64,000 nt of DNA, taken from the NCBI RefSeq assembly GCF_039710355.1, contig NZ_JBDKWZ010000009.1:1-64000 (forward strand), read 5' to 3'. Of the stretch, positions 37,567 to 46,500 are shown piece after piece; positions within the stretch are counted from its first letter, which is position 1, and each line of letters begins with the position of its first letter. The translations under genes were made by a program, and so were the position numbers. A model generated the notes under the pieces. It was not told the DNA's origin. It saw only the letters and a program-made list of their open reading frames with translations, and searched no databases. The stretch is from Rapidithrix thailandica (lineage in GTDB: Bacteria; Bacteroidota; Bacteroidia; Cytophagales; Flammeovirgaceae).

Positions 37567-39315
37567 ATGAAACACCTACTAAAATTGACAAGCTTGTTGA
37601 TGGCTCTCCTCTGGATGACCACCGCTTGTGATAAAGATTCCGATCCGGTGAGTAATGAAAAACTCTTTGTAGAGTTTAACCTTGAAGCATCTTTGAACGA
37701 AGGAGTTGAAAATGATGTAACAGGAATTATCAAAGACCATGAAATCATCTTGGAAGTGCCTGCAGCCGCCAATATTTCCAACTTGATCCCGTCTTATACC
37801 CTTTCGAATGAGCGTACTATTGTATCTGTAGGAGGACAAGTACAGCAAAGTGGCAAAACCGCCCAAGATTTTTCCGAACCTGTAGCGTATAAGATTACTG
37901 CTGAAGATAACAGTAGCAAAACGTATACGGTAAAAGCAGTGCGTTCTGCCACCATCATTGCTTTTGGTTTTTATGCCGAAGACAATCCCGGGGTTTTATT
38001 CAAAGATTATGAGGCCAATATCAACGGAGTGGATGTTGAGGTTTCCGTTCCGGTAGATGCGGACATCACCAACTTGGTAGCCCGCTTCGAAACTACCAGC
38101 GGTTCTGTGGTGAAAGTAAGTGGCAATGAGCTGGAAAGCGGAGTCTCTGCGATCGACTTTACCAGCCCGGTAGTTTTTGTCGTAAGCGATGATAACCGTA
38201 GCGAAAACTTTACCATTACCGTAGGCCGTCTTACTGCTCCGGAGTGGTATATGATCGGCTTTGCAGGTTTTATCAAACCCCGTACAGATGAACTGGTGAT
38301 CAACATTAATCCGGTGACACATATGCCTTACTTGGCGTTTCAGATTGATGGAGAGATTGATGGAGAGTCAGTACCCTCCGAAGAAGAAAAAGCGGCCGTA
38401 ATGGCTTTTGATGGTACGGATTGGCAATACATAGGTCCTGAATCCGGGATTTCTGATGCCAAAGTGGATTATCTTTCACTTGCTTTTAATACAGAAGGAG
38501 TTCCTTATTTGGCATATAAAGACTTTTTTGAAAGTCCTAATAAAGCTACTGTAAAAGCCTATAACAATGGAACTTGGAGTACAGTGGGTAGCGAACGCTT
38601 TACCGAAGGCCGTTCTGACTATGTTTCAATGGTGGTAGCAAAAGACAATACACCTTATGTTTCATATAGTGATCGGTCTGGGGTAACCTTGCCAAGCCGT
38701 GGTTTTAATATTATGAAATATGCAGGAGCCTCATGGAGTACAGGGAATCCTCCGGCAGGAGTTATTACTGGGCATAATCAATTATGTAAGTATAACGAGC
38801 ATGTATATGCTGCGATTATGGAACGTTCAAATGGTAGTAATAACCCTTCTGTCTATAAGTTAACAGAAGGTATTTGGACTGTGGTAGGAACACCACAATT
38901 TAGTGCTCATGAAGAAGCAGGATTTATACAAGTGGATTTTGCAATTGAGAATGAAGAAAAAATGTACTTGGCATACCAAGTAATCCAAACAGAAGGGAGA
39001 GTCAACTACGTAATGATGTACGATGGTACTGATTGGGCAGCCATCGGAGAAGGGGTGAATGTAGGATCAGAAAGAGACAATTTTAAAATTGCAGTACACC
39101 CTAACGGCACACTTTACTTTGCCTATGTGGATGCCAACGGATTACATGTGAGAACTTTTAACGATGAAACCAATAACTGGAATGAGGATTATCTATTGGT
39201 GGATCAAGAAGTAGAGAGTTTTGACCTGGAAATTTCTGCAACTGGTATCCCCTATCTCGCTGCTGTAGTAGGGGATTTGGATAAAACCGTTGTTTGGACA
39301 TTTGACATACCATAA
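37567..39315 (+). CDS. Surface lipoprotein with two DUF5018-like domains and a propeller-like C-terminus
   Basis: 582 residues. Lipobox Cys21 (WMTTAC). Two tandem beta-sandwich repeats follow (about 35-125 and 126-225), each with a block ending in SEPVAYKITAEDNSSKTYTV or TSPVVFVVSDDNRSENFTI, the look of DUF5018 domains. The rest (about 230-582) contains repeated blocks such as MPYLAFQID, VPYLAYKDF, TPYVSYSD, KMYLAYQV, TLYFAYVD alternating with WxxxG segments (NGTWSTVG, EGIWTVVG, TDWAAIGE), consistent with a six- or seven-bladed propeller. It probably binds polymer at the surface for SusCD module 2. Last gene of the operon; the region after 38500 is more AT-rich than its neighbours. Confidence 0.75.
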   Translation: MKHLLKLTSLLMALLWMTTACDKDSDPVSNEKLFVEFNLEASLNEGVENDVTGIIKDHEIILEVPAAANISNLIPSYTLSNERTIVSVGGQVQQSGKTAQDFSEPVAYKITAEDNSSKTYTVKAVRSATIIAFGFYAEDNPGVLFKDYEANINGVDVEVSVPVDADITNLVARFETTSGSVVKVSGNELESGVSAIDFTSPVVFVVSDDNRSENFTITVGRLTAPEWYMIGFAGFIKPRTDELVININPVTHMPYLAFQIDGEIDGESVPSEEEKAAVMAFDGTDWQYIGPESGISDAKVDYLSLAFNTEGVPYLAYKDFFESPNKATVKAYNNGTWSTVGSERFTEGRSDYVSMVVAKDNTPYVSYSDRSGVTLPSRGFNIMKYAGASWSTGNPPAGVITGHNQLCKYNEHVYAAIMERSNGSNNPSVYKLTEGIWTVVGTPQFSAHEEAGFIQVDFAIENEEKMYLAYQVIQTEGRVNYVMMYDGTDWAAIGEGVNVGSERDNFKIAVHPNGTLYFAYVDANGLHVRTFNDETNNWNEDYLLVDQEVESFDLEISATGIPYLAAVVGDLDKTVVWTFDIP

Positions 39316-39427
39316 AGAATTGCTTTTAGTTGATGAATGGCTATTCATACTTCTCGTCTTGATGTTTTTTTATGCCATTCAATGAACAATCGTGCATAGC
39401 AATTCCCTAGTTTTTATTTTATTTTTG

Positions 39428-39467
39428 AACAAACCTGTCTATCCTGTAGGCAGGTTTGTTGGTTTTT
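39428..39467 (+). terminator. Intrinsic terminator of module 2 operon
   Basis: 14-bp stem AACAAACCTGTCTA with TAGGCAGGTTTGTT (one wobble), five-base loop, then GGTTTTT. Confidence 0.88.
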
Positions 39468-39602
39468 ATAAAGAACCTTTTAGCTTACCTTGCAAACAAT
39501 CTCTGATCAGGGTGGCTTTGCATACTTAAGTAAGCAAAAAACACTCGCACTTTTATACCTTCTTTCCTTACCCGACCCTTTATCTTTTCATTGATCCTTC
39601 TG

Positions 39603-39610
39603 TACCTTTG
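39603..39610 (+). promoter_or_regulatory. Candidate -7 box TACCTTTG
   Basis: Exact match to the Bacteroidota housekeeping -7 consensus TAnnTTTG, 72 bp ahead of the sulfatase ATG. The -33 region around 39578 (CTTTA) is a weak match to TTTG. Supports independent transcription of the sulfatase. Confidence 0.4.
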
Positions 39611-39681
39611 TGGAAGATTGATTAATTTAAGCCCCTCAAAGTAACAACCTATTGTAAACCTTTTTAATTAATCTATTTAGT

Positions 39682-41235
39682 ATGAAGCAAAATTTCAAGT
39701 TTTACTCCTGTTGTGCGTTGCTTGTTGCTGTGATATTAGCCGGCTGTGGCAAAACGCAAAAAACGGAAGAAAGTACTACTGAAACCGCCTCAAAACCCAA
39801 GCAACCCAATGTGGTGTTGATCTATGCGGATGACTTGGGCTACGGAGATGTGAGTGCTTATGGAGCTACCAAAGTAAGTACACCCAATATTGACAAAATA
39901 GCCAATAACGGAATGCGCTTTACCAATGCGCATGCTACCTCTGCCACTTGTACACCTTCCCGCTATTCCATGTTGACGGGGCGTTATGCCTGGAGAAAAC
40001 GGGGTACCGGAGTGGCCCGTGGAAATGCCGGTTTGATCATCGATACGGCTCGTACCACTTTGGCTACGGTATTTAAAAAAGCCGATTACGCCACAGGAGT
40101 AGTAGGGAAATGGCATTTGGGCTTAGGGCCACAGGAAGGACCGGACTGGAACGGAGAAATTACTCCCGGTCCTAAACAATTGGATTTTGATTATTCTTTC
40201 TTGATTCCTGCCACCGGCGACCGGGTACCTTGTGTGTATTTAGAAAATGACCGGGTCGTAGACTTGGATCCGGCCGATCCTATTCAGGTAAGTTACAAGG
40301 AAAAAATCGGAGACGAGCCTACCGGAAAAGAAAATCCTGAGTTGTTGAAAATGAAGCCTTCACACGGACACGATATGACCATTGTCAACGGTATTAGCCG
40401 GATTGGCTATATGACCGGAGGAAAAGCAGCCCGTTGGGTGGATGAAGACATGGCGGATGTGATTACCCACAAAGCCAAAAAATTTCTGACGGAAAACAAA
40501 GACAATCCTTTCTTCTTGTTTTTTTCGACACATGATATTCATGTGCCCCGTGTACCTCATTCGCGCTTTGCCGGTAAGAGTGGAATGGGACCTCGTGGCG
40601 ATGCTATCTTGCAATTGGATTGGTGTGTGGGGGAAGTCATGAATACCTTGGAAGAATTAGGCCTATCCGAAAATACCATTGTCATTTTTACCAGCGACAA
40701 CGGTCCGGTGGTAGACGATGGCTATGAAGATGAAGCCGTGGAAAAGTTGAACGGGCATACGCCTGCAGGACCTTTGCGTGGTGGGAAATACAGTGCCTTT
40801 GATGCCGGAACCCGTATTCCGATGCTCATCCAATGGCCGGGAACTATTCAGAAAGGAAAAGTGACTGACGCAATGACCAGCCAGATCGACTTCAAGGCTT
40901 CTTTTGCATCCTTGTTAAAGGTGGAAGTAGATGCTTATGACAGTGAAAACCTCCTGGATGCATTGACCGGAAAAACCGCTACCGGAAGAGAGTACCTTAT
41001 TGAGCATTCCGGCACTTTGGGAATTATCAAAGACGGATGGAAATACATTGAGCCGAGCAAAGGGCCAAAAGTTTTTGCCTATGTGGATATTGAATCAGGG
41101 TATACCGAAGAGCCTCAACTCTATAACCTGAATGAGGATATGGGTGAAGAAAAGAACCTTGCGGCAGAGCACCCTGAAAAATTAGAGGAATTAAAAACGT
41201 TGTTGGAAGAAGTGAAAAACCAGCAGGATATTTAA
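39682..41235 (+). CDS. Formylglycine sulfatase (S1 family), stand-alone
   Basis: 517 residues. Lipobox Cys22 (VILAGC). Motifs: PNVVLIYADDLGYGDVSAYG, formylglycine site C-T-P-S-R at Cys90 (ATCTPSRYSMLTGRYAWR), GVVGKWHLGLG and IFTSDNGPVVDDGY. The layout resembles S1_15-type galactose/N-acetylgalactosamine 6-O-sulfatases, tentative. Transcribed alone between terminators (39428 and 41254) with its own promoter box. Likely works with the sulfatases of modules 1 and 3 on the same sulfated glycan. Confidence 0.92.
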   Translation: MKQNFKFYSCCALLVAVILAGCGKTQKTEESTTETASKPKQPNVVLIYADDLGYGDVSAYGATKVSTPNIDKIANNGMRFTNAHATSATCTPSRYSMLTGRYAWRKRGTGVARGNAGLIIDTARTTLATVFKKADYATGVVGKWHLGLGPQEGPDWNGEITPGPKQLDFDYSFLIPATGDRVPCVYLENDRVVDLDPADPIQVSYKEKIGDEPTGKENPELLKMKPSHGHDMTIVNGISRIGYMTGGKAARWVDEDMADVITHKAKKFLTENKDNPFFLFFSTHDIHVPRVPHSRFAGKSGMGPRGDAILQLDWCVGEVMNTLEELGLSENTIVIFTSDNGPVVDDGYEDEAVEKLNGHTPAGPLRGGKYSAFDAGTRIPMLIQWPGTIQKGKVTDAMTSQIDFKASFASLLKVEVDAYDSENLLDALTGKTATGREYLIEHSGTLGIIKDGWKYIEPSKGPKVFAYVDIESGYTEEPQLYNLNEDMGEEKNLAAEHPEKLEELKTLLEEVKNQQDI

Positions 41236-41253
41236 TTGAAAAATGAAAGATTC

Positions 41254-41281
41254 GGTGTCGGGGAGCCTATTCCCCGACACC
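41254..41281 (+). terminator. Hairpin after stand-alone sulfatase
   Basis: Perfect 11-bp GC-rich stem GGTGTCGGGGA with TCCCCGACACC and a six-base loop, 18 bp after the stop. No T-run follows. Confidence 0.65.
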
Positions 41282-41385
41282 TGATTTCCATAAAAAGAAA
41301 CCCCCGTTCCTATACCTTCCCTTCTGTATTCTCTTAATAATTTTTCCGGGTTTTGCTATTATCCCTGTAAAATATTCTAACTTTA

Positions 41386-42003
41386 ATGCTCTTTTTCAGC
41401 ATTCTAAAAAAATATAGCCCTTATTTGTCCAATCAAGAGTCCATACTGATACATGCTCTGAAAAAAGATGAAAAGGCTGCATTCCGGCAGTTATATAATT
41501 TATATGTAGGAAAAGTGTATCATTTTGCAAAGAAATTTGTGTTAAATCCGGACTACGCTCAGGAGGTAACCCAGATTGTGTTTATCAAAGTTTGGGAAAG
41601 CCGTCATAACATTAATCCTGACCAATCTTTACATGGGTATTTGTATGTCATTACCCGGAATGCCTCTTTTGATTTTTTGAAAAAAATAGCCAAAGACAGG
41701 GACTTGCGAGAGGAACTTTTGGACTGGAATGAAGTACAGGTAAATGAAACGGAATTTACGGTTTTGTTTTCCGAATATGAAAAATTAGTGTACGAAGCCA
41801 TTGCGAAACTTCCGCCTAAGCGCCAGGAGATTTTCCGGATGGGGCGTTTGGAAGGAAAAAGTTATGAAGAGATAGCCAATCACTTGGGTGTTTCCAAAAA
41901 TACCGTCAAAACCCACCTGCTCAAGGCCTACCGGTTTGTTCGCCAATACTTACACAATTATGCCGATATGATTATTTTATTGGCCATGGGTTTTTGGCTT
42001 TAG
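41386..42003 (+). CDS. ECF sigma factor of SusCD module 3
   Basis: 205 residues. Region 2 (FRQLYNLYVGKVYHFAKKFV, YAQEVTQIVFIKVWESR) and region 4 HTH (KSYEEIANHLGVSKNTVKTH) are intact. It ends in a hydrophobic tail (ADMIILLAMGFWL), like the other two sigma factors. The ATG at 41386 is preceded immediately by TAACTTTA, a near match to the -7 consensus, so transcription may begin after this ATG; an in-frame TTG at 41425 (SNQESILIHALKKDE) would then be the start and aligns better with family N-termini. Drives module 3. Confidence 0.92.
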   Translation: MLFFSILKKYSPYLSNQESILIHALKKDEKAAFRQLYNLYVGKVYHFAKKFVLNPDYAQEVTQIVFIKVWESRHNINPDQSLHGYLYVITRNASFDFLKKIAKDRDLREELLDWNEVQVNETEFTVLFSEYEKLVYEAIAKLPPKRQEIFRMGRLEGKSYEEIANHLGVSKNTVKTHLLKAYRFVRQYLHNYADMIILLAMGFWL

Positions 42004-42251
42004 TAAGTTGATTCAGAGTTTACTGAAGTGGATTCTCCAATCCCGAGAATGCGTTTTCGAGTGCCCCTGCTGTCCTTTTTTAGTATAAATTCCGTTTGTT
42101 TATTTTGTCTTGATAATCAATATGTTACTTCATTTGTGAATTGCATATTAAAAAAATATTAAAAAAAATTAACCTGAGAGTCACCCTCATCTCCTTTCAG
42201 CAAGTACTATACAAAAGACCTGAATCGATGAACAGCCAATGTAGATAGATA

Positions 42252-43286
42252 ATGGATTATCAAGAACTGTTAAAAAAGTACATAGAAGGGAAAGCAGGTA
42301 GGGAAGAGACCAAGCAACTACTAGACTATCTTATAGCCCATCCGGACGAAAAGGTGCCGGGATTTGTAGAACAAGTGTGGAAGGAAGCCAATGCTCAAAC
42401 GGGGGAAGAGGCAATGTATGAGGAGATTTTTCAGAATTTGGAACAGAAGATTCAAACTCCGAAACCTGTAAATTTTTCAGCTCGTCATAGGCACTTACCC
42501 AAGAGGCGTAATCCCTTGATCTACTGGTTTACGATTGCGGCTAGTTTGACAGTCTTGTTAGTGAGTGTTTACCTGATCAATCAAAGCCTGCAACCTCAAA
42601 AGAAAGACGTGGTGAGCAAGCCTCAACCGGAGGTGGTTACCCATGCGAATCCGGAAGGACAAAAAACGCAGTTTTATTTGCCGGATGGTTCTTCAGTGTG
42701 GTTGAATGCGGGAAGTACTTTACGTTTTCAAAAATCCTTTGAAGGAAAAACAAGAGATGTCAAATTGGAAGGAGAAGCCTATTTTGAAGTGCAGCACAAT
42801 CCTGCCAAGCCTTTTAGAGTGCATAGCGAAAAGGTAGTGACGGAGGCCTTGGGAACTTCATTCAACGTAAGGGCGTATCCGGAGGAAAGCAAGGTGAATG
42901 TGGCCTTAAATACCGGAAAAGTGAGAGTGGATTATGATGAGGAAGATGACAGTGGCCAAAATTTAGTGTTAAAACCGGGGGATGGAGCAATTTTCAATAA
43001 AGAAAAACGATCTTTGCAATCATTTCAATTTAATCCTAAAAAAGAATTTGGCTGGAAAGAGGGGTTGATCTTATTTGAACAAGCCTCTTTTGATGAAGTA
43101 TTCGACGAACTTAAGCGCTGGTACGGGGTGGAGTTTACTTTTATCAGTCAACCACAAGATCCTAACTGGAAGTACACCGGAGAATTTGAAAAACAACCTC
43201 TGAGCAATGTGTTGCAGAGTATTGGCTATACTAAGAAATTCGATTATCGGATTTCGAAAAAGAAGGTACGAATTACTTTTCTATAA
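42252..43286 (+). CDS. FecR-type anti-sigma factor, module 3
   Basis: 344 residues. N-terminal sigma-binding part (MDYQELLKKYIEGKAGREE), membrane helix about 93-114 (IYWFTIAASLTVLLVSVYLI). Periplasmic FecR domain with FYLPDGSSVWLNAGSTLRFQ, GEAYFEVQHN and ALGTSFNVRAYP, and the C-terminal part FDEVFDELKRWYGVEF. Complete and with a normal ATG, unlike the module 2 copy. Couples SusC occupancy to release of the sigma factor. Its upstream gap contains CACCC and GTACTATAC separated by 17 bases, a candidate ECF promoter. Confidence 0.93.
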   Translation: MDYQELLKKYIEGKAGREETKQLLDYLIAHPDEKVPGFVEQVWKEANAQTGEEAMYEEIFQNLEQKIQTPKPVNFSARHRHLPKRRNPLIYWFTIAASLTVLLVSVYLINQSLQPQKKDVVSKPQPEVVTHANPEGQKTQFYLPDGSSVWLNAGSTLRFQKSFEGKTRDVKLEGEAYFEVQHNPAKPFRVHSEKVVTEALGTSFNVRAYPEESKVNVALNTGKVRVDYDEEDDSGQNLVLKPGDGAIFNKEKRSLQSFQFNPKKEFGWKEGLILFEQASFDEVFDELKRWYGVEFTFISQPQDPNWKYTGEFEKQPLSNVLQSIGYTKKFDYRISKKKVRITFL

Positions 43287-43439
43287 CTAATACAAATATT
43301 TCTGAGATAACTATGAAACTGAATACCTCTTAATTTTAAGAAGAAAACAGCGCAGATTGGGGGTAGTATAACAACGTACTTCCATCTTTTACATGTCGGC
43401 TGCCTGCTTGATAACAAAGCATATGGCAGAAACAAAAAA

Positions 43440-43479
43440 GCTCCAATTGATCTAAAGGGCAAGGAAGATCAATTAGAGC
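43440..43479 (+). promoter_or_regulatory. Leader hairpin upstream of SusC 3
   Basis: Arms GCTCCAATTGATCT and AGATCAATTAGAGC (one mismatch), 12-base loop, ending 40 bp before the SusC start codon. Not followed by a T-run. Possible 5'-leader structure controlling SusC translation; untested. Confidence 0.4.
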
Positions 43480-43519
43480 GATAGGATATTTATTGTTCAA
43501 CAAATACCGATACTAATAT

Positions 43520-46500
43520 ATGAAAAGGAATCCATTACACCTAATTCTTATGTTTTCTAAGCATTTCTTGGTCGGTTGTCTTATACAATGCTTGCTTTTT
43601 AGCTTGGTATACGCATCCGAAACAAATGCCCAACAAAACCGGAGCATCAATGATGTGACGGTGGAAATAAATATGCCTAGTGGTAAGGTGAGCGACTATT
43701 TTGCGCTGATCGAGTCACAAACGCAATTCAAATTTTCGTACGATAGAAAGGATCTGCAAAAAAATAACACATTGGTGCGGATCTCGAATGCCTCTACCGT
43801 AGCCGAAGTGCTTACGGAAATTTCCAGAACAGCCCGCTTGAAGTTCAAACAAGTGAACAAAAATATCAATGTAACTCCTATGGAGAAAACTCAGGAGAAA
43901 GAGGTGATTGTAGAACTCCCAATGCAAGAAGTGTTGGTTTCCGGTCAGGTGATTTCTTCAGAGGATAACACTCCCATGCCAGGGGTAAACGTAATCATCA
44001 AAGGAACCAACACCGGAACGATTACTGACATTGACGGTAACTATAAATTGACCGTGCCGGATGCCAACAGTACCTTATTATTCAGCTTTGTGGGCTTTGA
44101 GGCACAAGAAGTAACCTTAGGGAATAACACGGTAATCAATGTGAAGATGGATCCGGACTCGCAAGAGTTGGATGAAGTGATGGTAATTGCTTACGGTACT
44201 ACTGACAAGCGTTCTTTTACCGGATCAATGACTCAGGTAGGTGCAGAGAAAATCGAGCAACGGCCAATTACCAACGTGAACAGTGCATTATCCGGTGCCG
44301 CACCGGGTATCCAGACCAACACCGGTAGCGGACAGCCCGGTTCAGGACCTTCTATCCGTATTCGTGGTTTTGGTTCTGTAAACGCTAGTAGTGATCCTTT
44401 ATATGTAGTAGACGGAGTCCCTTTTTCAGGAAATATCTCTGACCTGAACGTAGGCGATATCGAAAACATCTCTGTGTTGAAAGATGCTTCTTCTGCCGCT
44501 TTGTATGGTTCAAGAGCTGCGAATGGTGTGGTGATGATTACGACCAAAAGCGGAAAAGAAGGGAAAAGTCAGATTCAGGTGAAAATGTCACATGGGGTAG
44601 TGAGCCGTGGAATTGACGAGTACGAAACGGTCAATGCCAAAGAATACTATCCTATGATGTGGGAAGCTTACCGGAATAACTTGGCATACCGTTCAAAAGA
44701 CCCACTGAGCTTAGAGGATGCCAACAAACAAGCTTCCGGATTGGTCCCTGGTAAAGATGGAATCAAAGACTTATTAGGTTATAATCCGTTTAATGTAGCG
44801 GATAATGCTATTGTTGGCACTGACGGAACTTTGAATCCGAAAGCGGAATTGAGATATTCTTCTGATGATCTGGATTGGTTTGATCCTATCGAGCGTACCG
44901 GTTCCCGTCAAAACTATTCTGTGGGAGTGAATGGAGGAACTGAAAAGTCAGATTACTTTATCTCTTTGGGCTATTTGGATGAGAAAGGGTTTATTAAAAA
45001 CTCAGACTACGAGCGGATCAATGGCCGGTTAAATTTAAATACAAGACCGACGGATTGGTTTAAAACCGGCTTGAATATTTCCGGAGCCTTGAGTAAGTCG
45101 AACATGACCAATGACGAAAGTAGTAACGGATATGCCAACCCATTCTACTTCAGCCGGAATATGGGACCGATTTACCCTGTATATGCCATTGGTGCTGATG
45201 GAGAGTATATTCCCGATTTACATGGAAAGCGACAGTATGATATAGGGGATATGACAGAACTAGGCTTGCCTTTACGGCCAAGTGGAGCTTTTTCAGGAAG
45301 GCATGTGATAGCCGAAAATGCCTGGAACAAAAACGAGATCAAGCGAAACCAGTGGAGTGCAAGAACTTATGGGGAAGTTACTTTTCTGAAAGATTTTAAA
45401 TTCAGAACCAATATCAGTGTGGATATTTCCAACTATGAGAGATCGGCTTTTGATAATTCTATCGTTGGAGACGGAGCACCAGCGGGAAGGTCGCGGAAAA
45501 TCAATACTACCACTACAGCTTATACTTTCAACCAGTTGTTGAGCTATGAGAAGTACTTCGGTAAGCACCATATAGATGTGTTAGCAGGGCATGAAAATTA
45601 CGATTATACCTATAACTACAACTATGGAATGCGTCAAGTACAGGCGGCCACTGGAAACATGGAGTTGATTAACTTCACCACAACCAATGGCTTGGAGTCT
45701 TATACTAATAAACACCGGATTGAAAGTTACCTGTCCAGAGCCAACTACGATTACAACGATAAATACTTCCTTTCTCTTTCATATCGTAGAGACGGTTCTT
45801 CAAAATTCCACCGGGATTATCGTTGGGGAGATTTCTGGTCGGTAGGGGCTTCTTGGCGTATGGACAATGAAAGCTTTATTCAGAGTGTGGATTGGATCAA
45901 TCACTTGAAAGTGAGAGCTTCTTATGGGGAGTTAGGAAATGACGGGCTTCAAGATGAGGATGGTGATAATATTTATTACGCTTGGCAACAATTGTACGGT
46001 TTAGGGTATAACAATGCTTATGAGCCTGGGTATTTATTACAAACATTGGAAAGCAAAAATTTGCTTTGGGAGTCAAATGCTACCTTTGATGTTGGGGTTG
46101 ACTTTGTGTTGTTTCAAGACCGTATCAATGGTAGTGTAGAGTTCTTCCATAGACAATCGGATAACCTTTTGTTTAGAGTTCCTGTGCCTGTATCTAGTGG
46201 TTTTGATGATAAAAATGAGAATGTGGGTACTATGTGGAACCGGGGTTTTGAGATCCAATTGGGGGTAGGTATCATTCGCAATGAAAACTTTAACTGGGAC
46301 TTAGACCTGAACTGGACAACCGTTGAAAACAGAATCACAAAACTTCCGCAAGAAGAAATCATCAACGGAACCAAAAAACTGAAGAAAGGTCAGTCCATTT
46401 ATGACTATTGGTTGAGAGACTGGTACGGAGTAGATCCTGAAACAGGTGATGCCTTGTATGTAGCTGAAACGTATAATGCGGAAAATTCCAAGATCATCGA

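Larger units (their letters stand above)
39316..39681 (+). other. 366-bp gap with terminator and promoter
   Basis: Contains a strong terminator for module 2 (39428-39467) and a consensus -7 box for the next sulfatase gene (39603-39610). No gene visible. Confidence 0.6.
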
